A stretch of 64,000 nucleotides of DNA from Curtobacterium salicis (GTDB taxonomy: Bacteria > Actinomycetota > Actinomycetes > Actinomycetales > Microbacteriaceae). Location of the stretch: the NCBI RefSeq assembly GCF_011759505.1, contig NZ_JAAOYO010000001.1, forward strand, positions 682,001 through 746,000, given 5' to 3'. Position numbers and translations under genes: made by a program. Numbering within the stretch: the first letter of the stretch is position 1; each line of letters opens with the position of its first letter. This document shows, in pieces, positions 7,400 to 17,007 of this stretch. The notes below the pieces were generated by a model. It saw only the letters and a list, made by a program, of their open reading frames with translations. It ran no database searches and was not told where the DNA came from.

Positions 7400-8974
7400 T
7401 CAGGCCTCCTTCGGCGCCACCCACCCGAGGTCCAGATCCCACTCGTCCACCGAGCCGGGCCCGAGCTGCCAGACGTACTCGTTCTTGAGCTTCCGCCCGT
7501 CCTCTCGGAACGGCCCGGTGCGGTACGGGTAGAACGCCACGGTGGGCAGCGTGCCGGGTGGCGCGGTGCGGATCGCGTTCGAGAAGTCGCGGTTGAGCCG
7601 GCGCAGTTCGGCGACGACCGCCGGCCGAGCGCGGTCACCGTCGAACGACTCCGCGGACGCGGCGAGCTGGAAGGCGATGTGCAGCTGGCGGTTGCCGAAG
7701 TCGTCCTCGTAGCTGATCAGCCGGTGGTTCTCGACGGCCTCGAGCAGGACCGGGTCGCCGTAGACGACGTCCCGGACGGCATCCGGAGCGACGACGGCAC
7801 CGTTGAAGTCGACCGACAGGTCCGAGCGGCCGTAGTGGAACAGCAGCGGCAGGTCGAGTTCCGCCTCGGCGAGCAGGTCCTCGTGTCCGGTCGCCCGCAG
7901 CACGGGCTTGAGGTCCCGCATCCGCACCACGTGCCCACGGTCGTGGATGTTGTACCGGATCCGGGGACTGATGTTCTCGGAGCGGGCGATCGTGACGACG
8001 AGCTCACCGCGGTCGTTCGTCTCGATGAGGTACCCGAACGGGTTGAACTGGAACACCATCGGCAGGACGCCGTACTCGGACTGCTTCGTCAGGGCGCTCG
8101 AGAGCGCCGGGTCGGCAGCGATCGCCTTCCGCAGCGCCACCGAGAAGCCCGTCTCGATGCCCAGGTTGATCTCGAGGTCGCTCGCCCCGTACGACCCCAG
8201 GACGGTGTGCGCGTACTGCTCGATGTGGGCCCGCATGTTCTCGCTGATCCCCTCGCCACCGAACGCTGCGACGATCGTGTACTCGTGCCAGTCGATCCGG
8301 TCGTCCTCGAACAACGCCTTGAGGAACGGCGGGTAGCTGAGGATCACGTAGGTGAAGCCGGTGCCGAACTCCTGCATCGTCTGGACGATCTTGTCGCGGT
8401 CCGGCCCGATCGACTTGATCATCGTCGACTCGGTGAGCGATGCCGTGACGTTCATGCCCGTCGCCCACGCACCGAGCGAGAACGCGTTCAGCACGAACGG
8501 CTGCTTCGCCAGTTCCTTCGAGGTCCGGGCGAACCCGAGCTGCAGGAGCTGCCGCGTCGCCTGCCGCTCGTCGGGTCCCCGCACCCAGCTCGTCGGCACA
8601 CCCGAGGACCCGGACGACTCGTCCACGACGACGCCGCGCCGCGGCAGCCGACCGTCGAGACAGCGCTCCGGGATGCTCCACCGCTTGACGTAGGACTCCT
8701 TGTCCATCTCCGGCAGCCCCGAGAACGCGGTCGCGATCCCGCTGCGGGTGTCCAGACGGGAGGCGCGCCCCGCGCCCGCCAGGAACGCCCGGTACGCGGG
8801 CACCCGCCTGGCCGCGAGCTCCGCCGTGCGCCACGCCCGCCACCGCCCGAGGGTCCACCGGAGCGGCTCGATGCCCGGCGCGAGCAGGAACTTGTGCGTC
8901 CCGACACGGGGCATGAACAGCCCGACGACCGCTTCCACACACCAGACGACCGTGAACACCGCCGCCCGCTTCAC
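7400..8974 (-). CDS. PaaK/LuxE-like adenylate-forming enzyme
   Basis: 524 residues of the phenylacetate-CoA ligase / acyl-protein synthetase branch of the ANL superfamily. The nucleotide-binding loop is VVDESSGSSGVPTSW. Later come a GSYGASDLEINLG segment and RIRYNIHDRGHVVRM with the catalytic-type Y-x-x-x-D-R pattern, and a C-terminal small domain. Reaction is probably ATP-dependent activation of a carboxylic acid; the acceptor is unknown. The GTG start at 8974 overlaps the stop of the upstream nitroreductase gene by 4 bp. A hydrophobic N-terminal helix (about residues 5-20) is unusual and could tether it to the membrane. Confidence 0.75.
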   Translation of the reverse strand: MKRAAVFTVVWCVEAVVGLFMPRVGTHKFLLAPGIEPLRWTLGRWRAWRTAELAARRVPAYRAFLAGAGRASRLDTRSGIATAFSGLPEMDKESYVKRWSIPERCLDGRLPRRGVVVDESSGSSGVPTSWVRGPDERQATRQLLQLGFARTSKELAKQPFVLNAFSLGAWATGMNVTASLTESTMIKSIGPDRDKIVQTMQEFGTGFTYVILSYPPFLKALFEDDRIDWHEYTIVAAFGGEGISENMRAHIEQYAHTVLGSYGASDLEINLGIETGFSVALRKAIAADPALSSALTKQSEYGVLPMVFQFNPFGYLIETNDRGELVVTIARSENISPRIRYNIHDRGHVVRMRDLKPVLRATGHEDLLAEAELDLPLLFHYGRSDLSVDFNGAVVAPDAVRDVVYGDPVLLEAVENHRLISYEDDFGNRQLHIAFQLAASAESFDGDRARPAVVAELRRLNRDFSNAIRTAPPGTLPTVAFYPYRTGPFREDGRKLKNEYVWQLGPGSVDEWDLDLGWVAPKEA

Positions 8975-10023
8975 GACACGCCCCCGTCGACGGGAGCGGA
9001 GAGCGTCATCGCCGCTGCCGGCCGTCGGTGCGCCAGGGGTGGCGGTGCGCTCCGGCCGAACCGGAACAGCATCCACGCCATCCGTCCCTCGGACTCGTCG
9101 ACCCCGGCACGCTGGACGAACGCGGCGTGCGAGCGCGGGTTCGTGATGACCGTCCCGAACGGGTGCAGCGCGATCCCCCGCGCATCGAGGTCCAACCAGA
9201 TCCGCATGAAGGTCCGACCGGCCTCGACGTACTCCGCCGGGGACCCGAACGGCCCTTCGAGCCACCCGAGCTGCCGCACGCCCCGCATCGTCGACAGGTA
9301 GACCTTCTTGAAGGCGGCACCGATGCCGGGCGCTTCCCACAGCCCGCGGTGCTCCATCGCGAACTTGAGCACCGGCCCGGGCATGAGCATCGTCTCGGCC
9401 GACAGTCCGTCGCCGGTGTCCGCCGCCTGCCGCTTCGAGAACCGCAGCCAGTGCAGGATCTCGGCGTGCACCGCGTCGTTCCGCAGGTCGTCGAACAGCG
9501 TCGCCTGGTTCACCCGCACGATCTCGTCGACGGTCGCCCGGTCCGCGGTCGTCCGGAACCGCTGCCCCGCCGACGCCGCGATGGCCTCGGAGGCACGGAT
9601 CGCGTCGTCGTCCACGAGGGTCGCGTCGTAGGGCCTGCGTGAGGTGCGCCGAGCGAGGAAGCCGTGCAGGGCCTCCCGGTCGGCATCCGTCGCCCTGTGC
9701 GGCGTGAGCGTGACGGTGCCCAGCCGGTGCAGGTGGTCCGCCGGGTCACGCTCCACCCGTCCGAAGTCCATCTCGGCGTGGTCGAGCGTCTCGGTCACGG
9801 CGAAGCCGTGTGCTCGCGCGACCAGGTCGAGCCCCGCGAGGAACACGCCCGCGCAGACGTGCCCGAACGGGATGCCGAAGGACTCGGCCGGCAGCCCCCG
9901 CCGCAGGTCGTAGAACACGGTCGCGGTGCGGTCGTCCTCCACCCCCACCACGATCGGCTGTGAGTTGTGCGGTGACGGGTAGTGGCGCGCATCGTCGATG
10001 ATGCCGGTCCATGGTGTGGCCAT
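8971..10023 (-). CDS. Nitroreductase-fold protein, Acg-like
   Basis: 350 residues, longer than a simple nitroreductase (about 200). It begins with DDARHYPSPHNSQPI, the FMN-phosphate-type loop of the family, and ends with GIALHPFGTVITNPR followed by a C-terminal tail. Length and layout resemble the two-module Acg family (Mycobacterium tuberculosis Rv2032), whose members may sequester flavin rather than catalyse reduction; this assignment is from memory. The ATG at 10023 is preceded by GAGGGGGAACC. It is translationally coupled to the adenylating enzyme downstream, suggesting they work on the same compound. Confidence 0.7.
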   Translation of the reverse strand: MATPWTGIIDDARHYPSPHNSQPIVVGVEDDRTATVFYDLRRGLPAESFGIPFGHVCAGVFLAGLDLVARAHGFAVTETLDHAEMDFGRVERDPADHLHRLGTVTLTPHRATDADREALHGFLARRTSRRPYDATLVDDDAIRASEAIAASAGQRFRTTADRATVDEIVRVNQATLFDDLRNDAVHAEILHWLRFSKRQAADTGDGLSAETMLMPGPVLKFAMEHRGLWEAPGIGAAFKKVYLSTMRGVRQLGWLEGPFGSPAEYVEAGRTFMRIWLDLDARGIALHPFGTVITNPRSHAAFVQRAGVDESEGRMAWMLFRFGRSAPPPLAHRRPAAAMTLSAPVDGGVS

Positions 10024-10184
10024 CGGTTCCCCCTCGGTGGTCGTTGCCGCGAGCATACGCACCACGCCGGCCCGCCCATGCCCGCGCTGGCATGCCTGTG
10101 GACGACGGGGCCGCGTCTGGGATGCTGTGGAGGAACGACCGCGGATCAGTCCGGGCTCGCGGGGAACGGGGAACGGGGACTTCG

Positions 10185-11132
10185 ATGACGGAACCGTCAG
10201 GACCGCCGCAGGGCAACCCACGTCGCTGGTGGATCGTCGGCGCCGGGGCGCTCGCCGTCGTGGTCGCCGCCGGCACCGTCGCGTGGTCGCTCAGCGACTT
10301 CGACCGGGAGGCCCGCCCCACCCCCGCAGCGGCCGTCACCACCACGCCGACCAGCACCCCCGCTCCGACGCGAAAGCCCCTGCCGGCCGTTCCGGAGCGT
10401 CCGTCCGACGAGGCGCTCGGTGCACTCCCCCTCGCCTTCCACGACGCGGTGATCGGGCAGCTCCTCGACGGGTCGCAGGTCGATGCCCGGAACCGGTGGA
10501 CCACCGCGACGCCCGCGCTGCCGCTCGTTCCGCTCTACGCCGCACCCGATGCAGGCGCAGCGCCGATCGCGACCCTGTCGTCGTCGGTGACGACGCTGGA
10601 CACGCCGGCCGCGACCGCTGTCTGGGGTCGATCCGCGGGGCGGGACGGCGGCATGGTCCTCGTCTCGACCCCGTCCCGGAACCGGACCCCGGGTGACGGC
10701 GGGGTCGCCGAGGCCCCGAGTGCCACGTTCGCGTGGGCGCGGGCCGCCGACTTCTCCTTCGCCGCGGTCGACCGGGTGGTCCGCATCGACAACCAGGCCT
10801 CGACGATCGCGATCGTGCGCCGCGACGGCACGACCGAGACGAGCGAGACCGCACGCCTCGGCACGCCGGACGACCCCACGCCCGCGGACACGAAGACGTA
10901 CATGGAGGCGAACTACGTCGACCCGCAGGTGCCGTACACACAGGGCCACCCGATCTCGCTGACCGGCGCGCACTCGTCGAAGCTGTCGGGCTACGGCGGC
11001 AACGCGGCCCTCACGGCGCTGCACTTCTACCCGGACCCGACCGGGTCGTCGCACGGCTGCGTCCGCATCACGGCCGCGATGACGGACGCGCTCGCGACAC
11101 TGCCGATCGGGACGCCGATCGAGTTCAGCTGA
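10185..11132 (+). CDS. L,D-transpeptidase (YkuD) with N-terminal membrane anchor
   Basis: 315 residues. One hydrophobic helix at about residues 15-36 follows an Arg pair, then a long Pro/Thr/Ala-rich linker (about 40-75), placing the rest outside the membrane. The C-terminal region carries the YkuD catalytic motif: LHFYPDPTGSSHGCVRI, with the nucleophilic Cys after SHG and the upstream His. Such enzymes make 3-3 crosslinks in peptidoglycan or attach proteins to it. The ATG at 10185 follows GGGGACTTCG. Its last 8 bases overlap the convergent hydrolase gene. Confidence 0.85.
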   Translation: MTEPSGPPQGNPRRWWIVGAGALAVVVAAGTVAWSLSDFDREARPTPAAAVTTTPTSTPAPTRKPLPAVPERPSDEALGALPLAFHDAVIGQLLDGSQVDARNRWTTATPALPLVPLYAAPDAGAAPIATLSSSVTTLDTPAATAVWGRSAGRDGGMVLVSTPSRNRTPGDGGVAEAPSATFAWARAADFSFAAVDRVVRIDNQASTIAIVRRDGTTETSETARLGTPDDPTPADTKTYMEANYVDPQVPYTQGHPISLTGAHSSKLSGYGGNAALTALHFYPDPTGSSHGCVRITAAMTDALATLPIGTPIEFS

Positions 11133-12054
11133 GCAGCTCCCGGACCACGGCGTCGGGTCGCTCGACGTGCGCGAAGTGCCCGCAGTCCTCCAGCAGGACC
11201 GTGCGGACGTCGGGCAGCACCGCACGGAGACGCGCGAGGTCGTCCACCCGGGCGAACACGTCCTGCCGCCCCGCGACCGCGACGACCGGGCACCGCACCG
11301 ACGCCCACCGCCGGGTGTCGTAGCCAGCGGCCGAGCGGGCCGCTTCGAGGAAGCCGGCCGGCCGGAACTCCTCGACGAAGGCCTGCAGGACGCTCGGGTC
11401 GAGCCGTCGAACGGCGGCGAACACCGGCCCGGCGAGCAGCGGCAGCAGTCCGATCCGGGCGAGTCCGCGCAGGAGACCGTGCGCGGCTCCCCGGGTCACG
11501 GCGAGCCCGGCACGCAGCAGCGTGAAGGCGGGCAGCGTCCGCAGTGCCCGGACCGGGTGGCGTGCAGCCGCCACGGTGGCGGAGGTGGTGCCCGAGACGA
11601 GACCGAGCGACCGCACCCGTTCCGGCCGGGTCACCGCCAGGTGCAGTCCGACGAAGGCGCCCATGGAGTGCCCGACGACGTCGACCCGGTCGAGACCGAG
11701 GGCGTCGAGCACGTCGACGAGCACCTGCGACGACTCGTCGACGTCGAGCGGGACGGCCGGTGCGGGCGACGAGCCCCACCCCGGCAGGTCGACGAGCACC
11801 AGGCCACGCCCGGCGATGCCGTCCGCTGCGGACAGCAGGGGCGTCCACGTGGTCCACGACCCGGCGACACCGTGCAGGAACAGCAGCGGCCGGGGGCCCG
11901 GGCGGTGCTGCACGACCGTCGGGCCGGCAGTCGTCCGGACGGTCGTCGTCGTCAGGCCCCACCGAGCGGGGTCGTCGACGACGGGGTACGGCGCGTACGA
12001 GTCCGGTCGTGCGGCTCCCGCCTGTGGGACCGCGCCGGTGTCGGTGACGCTCAC
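11125..12054 (-). CDS. Alpha/beta hydrolase
   Basis: 309 residues with the alpha/beta-hydrolase layout: oxyanion HG motif in LLFLHGVAGS, nucleophile elbow VGHSMGAF, a helical lid region rich in Arg/Leu (about 160-240), then an aspartate-region strand VVAVAGRQDVF and the catalytic-His motif CGHFAHVERPD near the end. The substrate cannot be told. The GTG at 12054 has a clean GGAGG five bases upstream, which settles the start; the longer open frame adds only Ser/Arg-rich shadow. It overlaps convergently with the L,D-transpeptidase gene by 8 bp and lies downstream of the peroxiredoxin gene. Confidence 0.85.
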   Translation of the reverse strand: MSVTDTGAVPQAGAARPDSYAPYPVVDDPARWGLTTTTVRTTAGPTVVQHRPGPRPLLFLHGVAGSWTTWTPLLSAADGIAGRGLVLVDLPGWGSSPAPAVPLDVDESSQVLVDVLDALGLDRVDVVGHSMGAFVGLHLAVTRPERVRSLGLVSGTTSATVAAARHPVRALRTLPAFTLLRAGLAVTRGAAHGLLRGLARIGLLPLLAGPVFAAVRRLDPSVLQAFVEEFRPAGFLEAARSAAGYDTRRWASVRCPVVAVAGRQDVFARVDDLARLRAVLPDVRTVLLEDCGHFAHVERPDAVVRELLS

Positions 12055-12127
12055 CGTGCCTCCAGTCCGACGTCGGATGACGTCACCCGGAGTTCGGAAC
12101 CGACTCCGCGTCGGAGGGGTCGACGGT

Positions 12128-12616
12128 TCAGCCGACGGGGACCGGCGCGGCGCAGGCCGCGAGCCGGTCGAGCGCTGCCCGGTACTCCGTGACGTCGCGG
12201 GCGACGCCCGGCTCCGTGATGATCGACGCCTTGATGCGGCCGTCGACGTCGATGACGAAGGTCGCGCGGGTGGCGAAGCCCTTCTTCTCGAGGAAGACGC
12301 CGTACTCCTTCGACACCGCACCGTGGGGCCAGAAGTCCGCCAGCAGCTCGAAGTCGTACCCGTTGACCTGCGCGAACGACCGCAGCGTGGCCTTCGAGTC
12401 GACCGAGATGCCGATCAGCTCGATGCGCTGGTCCTGGAACATCGCGATGTTGTCCTGCAGGGTGCAGAGCTCGTCCGTGCAGGTGGACGAGAACGCGAGG
12501 GGGAAGAAGACGAGTGCGACCGGGCGGTGTCCGCGGTGGTCGCTGAGTCGGACGTGCTCACCGAACTGGTTCGGGAGCTCGAAGTCCGGCGCGAGTGAGC
12601 CGATCTCCAGAGCCAT
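12128..12616 (-). CDS. AhpE-type peroxiredoxin
   Basis: 162 residues, matching actinobacterial AhpE. The thioredoxin-fold core reads [19 protein letters not shown], then [16 protein letters not shown]. The peroxidatic Cys is C46 in the P-x-A-F-x-x-x-C motif, with another Cys at 51. Later [19 protein letters not shown] and [10 protein letters not shown] are family-typical. It reduces hydroperoxides or peroxynitrite in the cytoplasm. The ATG at 12616 is a usual AhpE N-terminus. It is divergent from aceE with about 240 bp between them. Confidence 0.88.
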   Translation of the reverse strand: MALEIGSLAPDFELPNQFGEHVRLSDHRGHRPVALVFFPLAFSSTCTDELCTLQDNIAMFQDQRIELIGISVDSKATLRSFAQVNGYDFELLADFWPHGAVSKEYGVFLEKKGFATRATFVIDVDGRIKASIITEPGVARDVTEYRAALDRLAACAAPVPVG

Positions 12617-12696
12617 CGTTGGGGTGCTTCTCTCCCAGGGCGTTGGGTGTGCCCTACGGTTCCACACGTCCACCGGTCGCGGACGCACGGTCGGCC

Positions 12697-12702
12697 ATGC
12701 TA
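12697..12702 (-). promoter_or_regulatory. Possible -10 box for the peroxiredoxin gene
   Basis: TAGCAT on the minus strand fits the TANNNT actinobacterial -10 pattern, 80 bases before the ahpE-like start. No convincing -35 is visible. Prediction from pattern only. Confidence 0.3.
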
Positions 12703-12773
12703 CGCCGACGCCGTCCGAACGCAAGTGGCGTCCGGTGCGCGTCGCCGTCAGCGGGAGCGTCGGTACAGGGGCC

Positions 12774-12779
12774 TAGAGT
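12774..12779 (+). promoter_or_regulatory. Possible -10 box for aceE
   Basis: TAGAGT on the plus strand, 80 bases before the aceE start, fits TANNNT. The upstream region has no clear -35 hexamer. Prediction from pattern and position only. Confidence 0.35.
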
Positions 12780-12859
12780 GGACGCGGCCCGTCCCCGGTC
12801 GTGATCCGACCACCGACGGCCCGACATGTCCACCACCACGAGAACGAACGAGGTCAACG

Positions 12860-15604
12860 GTGACGGTGAACGACCAGGACCCGCGCAGCACCGCAGGAAC
12901 GGACCAGGACCCGGAGGAGACCGCCGAATGGCGTGAGTCCCTCGACGGCCTCGTCCAGACCCACGGGCACCAGCGGGCTCGCGAGATCATGCAGAGCCTG
13001 CTGAAGCGCTCGAACGAGCTGCACCTCGGTGTGCCGATGGTCCCGACGACCGACTACGTCAACACGATCGCGCCGGAGGACGAGCCCGAGTTCCCCGGAG
13101 ACGAAGAACTCGAGCGTCGCTACCGTCGGTGGATCCGCTGGAACGCGGCCATCACGGTGCACCGTGCGCAGCGCCCCGGCATCTCCGTCGGCGGCCACAT
13201 CTCGACCTACGCGTCGAGCGCCGCCATGTACGAGGTCGGCTACAACCACTTCTTCCGCGCGCAGGACCACCCGTCCGGCGGCGACCAGGTCTTCTTCCAG
13301 GGCCACGCCTCCCCCGGCATGTACGCCCGCGCCTACATGGAAGGCCGCCTCAGCGAGGACCAGCTCGACGGCTTCCGCCAGGAGAAGTCCCACGCCGGCG
13401 GCGGGCTGTCCTCGTACCCGCACCCGCGCCTCATGCCGCACTTCTGGCAGTTCCCGACCGTGTCGATGGGCATCGGCCCGATCAACGCGATCTACCAGGC
13501 GCAGCAGGCCAAGTACCTGTCCAACCGTGGCATCAAGGACGCGATGGACCAGCAGGTCTGGGCGTTCCTCGGTGACGGCGAGATGGACGAGGTCGAGTCC
13601 CGCGGCCAGCTCCAGGTCGCCGCGAACGACGGGCTCGACAACCTGAACTTCGTCATCAACTGCAACCTCCAGCGCCTCGACGGTCCGGTGCGTGGCAACG
13701 GCAAGATCATCCAGGAGCTCGAGGCGTTCTTCCGCGGTGCGGGCTGGAACGTCATCAAGGTCGTGTGGGGCCGCGAGTGGGACGACCTGCTCGCCCGCGA
13801 CACCGACGGTGCGCTCCTCAACCTGATGAACGTGACGCCGGACGGCGACTACCAGACGTACAAGGCCGAGAACGGCGCCTACGTCCGCGAGAACTTCTTC
13901 GGGCGCGACCCGAAGGCGCTCGAGCTGGTCGAGGGCTACTCGGACGACCAGATCTGGAACCTCAAGCGCGGTGGCCACGACTACCGCAAGGTCTACGCGG
14001 CGTTCAAGGCCGCCAGCGAGCACAAGGGCCAGCCGACCGTCATCCTCGCGAAGACGGTCAAGGGCTACGGCCTCGGCCCGAGCTTCGAGGGCCGCAACGC
14101 GACCCACCAGATGAAGAAGCTCACGCTCGACAACCTCAAGCAGTTCCGCGACGAGATGCGCATCCCGATCACGGACGCGCAGCTCGAGGAGAACCCCTAC
14201 ACGCCGCCGTACTACCACCCGGGCAACGACGACGAGGCGATCCAGTACATGCACGAGCGTCGCCGTGAACTCGGCGGCTACGTGCCGGAGCGTCGGACGA
14301 AGTACACGCAGGTCAACCTGCCGGACGAGTCGAAGTACCAGGTCGTGAAGAAGGGCTCCGGCAAGCAGGAGGTCGCCACGACCATGGCGTTCGCCCGTCT
14401 GCTGAAGGACCTGCTCCGCTCCCCCGACTTCGGCAACCGCGTCGTCCCGATCATCCCGGACGAAGCACGGACGTTCGGCATGGACGCGTACTTCCCGACC
14501 GCCAAGATCTACAACCCGAACGGCCAGCACTACACGTCGGTCGACCGCGAACTCCTCCTGGCCTACAAGGAGAGCCCGCAGGGTCAGATCATCCACGTCG
14601 GCATCAACGAGGCCGGTGCCATGGCGGCCTTCACCGCCGTCGGCACGTCGTACTCGACGCAGGGCGAGCCGCTCATCCCGGTCTACGTCTTCTACTCGAT
14701 GTTCGGCTTCCAGCGCACCGGTGACGCCATCTGGGCCGCTGGTGACCAGATGACCCGTGGGTTCATGATCGGCGCCACCGCCGGCCGCACCACCCTGACG
14801 GGTGAGGGCCTGCAGCACGCCGACGGCCACTCGCCGCTCCTCGCCGCGTCGAACCCGGCCGTCGTGTCGTACGACCCCGCGTACGGGTACGAGATCGGAC
14901 ACATCGTCCGGACCGGACTCGAGCGCATGTACGGCACGAACGAGGACGGCACGCCGTCCCACGACGACCCGAACGTCATGTACTACCTGACGGTCTACAA
15001 CGAGCCGCTCGTGCAGCCGGCCGAGCCCGAGGGCGTCGACGTCGACGGGATCGTCAAGGGCATGTACCTGCTCAAGCGCAGCGAGCACGACGGCCCGAAG
15101 GCCCAGCTGCTCGCCTCCGGTGTCGCCGTGCCGTGGATCCTCGAGGCACAGCAGCTCCTCGCCGAGGACTGGGGCGTGTCGGCCGACGTCTGGAGCGTCA
15201 CCAGCTGGGGCGAGCTCTACCGCGACGGTGTGGACGCCGAACAGCACGCGTTCCTCAACCCGAACGAGCAGCCGCGGACCCCGTACGTCACCGAGCGCCT
15301 GCTCGGCACCGAGGGCCCCGTCGTGGCGGTCAGCGACTTCATGCACGCCGTGCAGGAGCAGATCCGCCCGTTCGTCCCGACCGACTACGCGACGCTCGGC
15401 GCCGACGGCTTCGGCTTCTCGGACACCCGTCCGGCAGCACGCCGCTTCTTCCACATCGACGGCCCCTCGGTCGTCGTGCGGACGCTGCAGCAGCTGGTCC
15501 GTCAGGGCAAGCTCGACGCCTCGGTCGTCCAGCAGGCGATCGACAAGTACCGTCTGCACGACGTGACCGCCGGCACGACCGGCAGCGCGGGCGGCGAGAG
15601 CTGA
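12860..15604 (+). CDS. aceE: Pyruvate dehydrogenase E1 component (AceE type)
   Basis: 914 residues, the homodimeric E1 of actinobacteria and gamma-proteobacteria. It decarboxylates pyruvate using thiamine diphosphate and passes the acetyl group to E2. Seen: the [20 protein letters not shown] substrate region, the ThDP/Mg motif [13 protein letters not shown] followed by [31 protein letters not shown], and the transketolase-like C-terminal half ending in GFGFSDTR. The start is taken as GTG at 12860 because alignment-like features begin soon after; a GTG six bases later is also possible. E2 and E3 are not in this window. It sits next to the PucR-type regulator and FAS-II genes, supplying acetyl-CoA to them. 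Confidence 0.95.
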   Translation: MTVNDQDPRSTAGTDQDPEETAEWRESLDGLVQTHGHQRAREIMQSLLKRSNELHLGVPMVPTTDYVNTIAPEDEPEFPGDEELERRYRRWIRWNAAITVHRAQRPGISVGGHISTYASSAAMYEVGYNHFFRAQDHPSGGDQVFFQGHASPGMYARAYMEGRLSEDQLDGFRQEKSHAGGGLSSYPHPRLMPHFWQFPTVSMGIGPINAIYQAQQAKYLSNRGIKDAMDQQVWAFLGDGEMDEVESRGQLQVAANDGLDNLNFVINCNLQRLDGPVRGNGKIIQELEAFFRGAGWNVIKVVWGREWDDLLARDTDGALLNLMNVTPDGDYQTYKAENGAYVRENFFGRDPKALELVEGYSDDQIWNLKRGGHDYRKVYAAFKAASEHKGQPTVILAKTVKGYGLGPSFEGRNATHQMKKLTLDNLKQFRDEMRIPITDAQLEENPYTPPYYHPGNDDEAIQYMHERRRELGGYVPERRTKYTQVNLPDESKYQVVKKGSGKQEVATTMAFARLLKDLLRSPDFGNRVVPIIPDEARTFGMDAYFPTAKIYNPNGQHYTSVDRELLLAYKESPQGQIIHVGINEAGAMAAFTAVGTSYSTQGEPLIPVYVFYSMFGFQRTGDAIWAAGDQMTRGFMIGATAGRTTLTGEGLQHADGHSPLLAASNPAVVSYDPAYGYEIGHIVRTGLERMYGTNEDGTPSHDDPNVMYYLTVYNEPLVQPAEPEGVDVDGIVKGMYLLKRSEHDGPKAQLLASGVAVPWILEAQQLLAEDWGVSADVWSVTSWGELYRDGVDAEQHAFLNPNEQPRTPYVTERLLGTEGPVVAVSDFMHAVQEQIRPFVPTDYATLGADGFGFSDTRPAARRFFHIDGPSVVVRTLQQLVRQGKLDASVVQQAIDKYRLHDVTAGTTGSAGGES

Positions 15605-15614
15605 GCCCTTGGTG

Positions 15615-16838
15615 ATGGCACCCCGCACCGACACCGCCGGAGCGCGGGAGGACGACCGGACACGGGCGCTCTCCTGGCTCCGGCAGGTGTCGGGCGAGCT
15701 CTCGACGGCGACGATCAAGCGCCTCGAGGACACGCTCCCCTGGTACAGCGAGATGCCGCCGGGCCGACGTTCGGCCGTGGGCATGGTCGCGCAGGCCGGC
15801 ATCACGTCGTTCATCTCGTGGCTCGAGGGCAGCGCATCGACGCCGTGGATCGCCGCGGCCGACGTCTTCGGGTCGGCGCCACGAGAGCTCCTGCGCTCGG
15901 TGAGCCTGCAGCAGACGCTGCAGCTGATCCGGGTGGTCGTCACCGTCGTCGAGGAACGTGCCGCCGACGACGAGATGCTCCAGGAGGCGATCCTCAAGTA
16001 CTCGCGCGACATCGCCTTCGCCGCAGCTGACGTCTACGCCCGCGCGGCGGAGGCCCGTGGGCTCTGGGACGCGCGCCTCGAAGCACTCGTCGTCGACTCG
16101 ATCCTCTCCGGGGAGTACGACGACGAGCTGCCCTCGCGGATCGCGGCGCTCGGGTGGCACGGACACGGCGAGGTCGCGGTGCTCGTCGGCACCGCGCCGA
16201 AGCAGCTCGAGGTGGACCAGGTCCGCCGGACGGCCCGACACCAGGACGCGGACGTGCTCATCGGCGTCCAGGGCTCCCGGCTCGTCGTCGTGATCGGCCG
16301 CGCCACCCCGCGGGACGACGTGCCGGAGGGCGAAGAGCCGGTGTCGTTCATGTCGATCGCGCAGGAACTGGAACCGCTGTTCGGCGAGGGACACCTGGTG
16401 CTCGGCAACGAGGTCCCCGGCGTGGTCGACGCCTCGACCAGCGCCAAGGCCGCACTCGCCGGTTTCGCGGTCGCCCGGGCCTGGCGTGGGGCACCCCGTC
16501 CCGCCCTCGCCGACGACCTGCTCCCCGAGCGTGCCCTGGCCGGCGACCCGCTCGCCCGGTCGGCGCTCGTGCAACGGATCTACATCCCCCTGAAGGACCA
16601 GTCGACCGAACTGCTCCAGACGCTCTGGTGCTACCTGGACACCGGACGCTCGCTCGAGGCCACCGCGCGCGAGCTGTTCGTGCACCCGAACACCGTGCGC
16701 TACCGGCTGCGCCGCGTGGCCGACATCATCGGGTGGGATGCCACCCACGCCCGGGACGCCTTGATCGTGCAGTCGGCCCTCATCCTCGGCGCGATGTCCG
16801 AATCGGCGTCCACGCGCCGTCGACCGCCCCGCCGCTGA
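15615..16838 (+). CDS. fasR: PucR-type transcriptional regulator of fatty-acid synthesis (FasR / Rv2242-like)
   Basis: 407 residues. The C-terminal 60 residues hold a PucR-type HTH (YLDTGRSLEATARELFVHPN, then TVRYRLRRVADIIGWD). The middle is a GGDEF-like CdaR domain and the N-terminus is alpha-helical. Position between aceE and fabD is conserved in actinobacteria. The Streptomyces coelicolor gene at this place (SCO2386, FasR) activates fabDHPF, and Rv2242 is the mycobacterial counterpart; both statements are from memory. TTG, GTG and ATG codons lie in tandem at 15609-15617; the ATG is used. It ends 220 bp before fabD, in a gap that holds a large repeat element and a dyad. Confidence 0.8.
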   Translation: MAPRTDTAGAREDDRTRALSWLRQVSGELSTATIKRLEDTLPWYSEMPPGRRSAVGMVAQAGITSFISWLEGSASTPWIAAADVFGSAPRELLRSVSLQQTLQLIRVVVTVVEERAADDEMLQEAILKYSRDIAFAAADVYARAAEARGLWDARLEALVVDSILSGEYDDELPSRIAALGWHGHGEVAVLVGTAPKQLEVDQVRRTARHQDADVLIGVQGSRLVVVIGRATPRDDVPEGEEPVSFMSIAQELEPLFGEGHLVLGNEVPGVVDASTSAKAALAGFAVARAWRGAPRPALADDLLPERALAGDPLARSALVQRIYIPLKDQSTELLQTLWCYLDTGRSLEATARELFVHPNTVRYRLRRVADIIGWDATHARDALIVQSALILGAMSESASTRRRPPRR

Positions 16839-16857
16839 GTGCAGTCGCTCTGCTCGC

Positions 16858-16923
16858 GAAACACCGGTGTTCGTCGAAGACACCGCGCAGATCCGCGGTG
16901 CGACGGACGAACACCGGTGTTTC
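16858..16923. repeat. Palindromic intergenic repeat, family A, copy 1
   Basis: A 66-bp element. Perfect 18-bp inverted arms lie at 16858-16875 (GAAACACCGGTGTTCGTC) and 16906-16923. Each arm contains its own 12-bp palindrome AACACCGGTGTT. Between the arms CACCGCG and CGCGGTG form an inner 7-bp hairpin. Two further copies lie at 40487-40552 (opposite orientation) and 46050-46111. This copy is 19 bases after the regulator's stop. No open reading frame or terminal repeats of an insertion sequence accompany it, so it resembles a REP/MITE-like element. Confidence 0.85.
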
Positions 16924-17007
16924 CCGGCTCGGCCACGACGCGACGTGGCGGGAGGGACTCCCGGCTCGGCCACGCCGGTAGGGGTTCCTACAACGCAACC
17001 ACGGAAT

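Noticed and set aside
7679..9301. A 540-codon plus-strand frame opposite the ligase
   Set aside because: Shadow frame; the minus strand shows clear adenylate-forming enzyme motifs and 4-bp coupling to the nitroreductase.
12854..16012. A 1052-codon open frame antisense to aceE and its regulator
   Set aside because: Its composition is Val/Arg/Asp-rich shadow protein typical of high-GC antisense frames; the plus-strand genes have full motif support.
16858..16923. Repeat A as a CRISPR array
   Set aside because: Two inverted arms with one inner hairpin, not directly repeated units with regular unique spacers; copies are scattered, and no cas genes are present.
16858..16998. Repeat A as part of an insertion sequence
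   Set aside because: No transposase frame, no target-site duplication that I can see, and only 66 bp long; at most a non-autonomous element.
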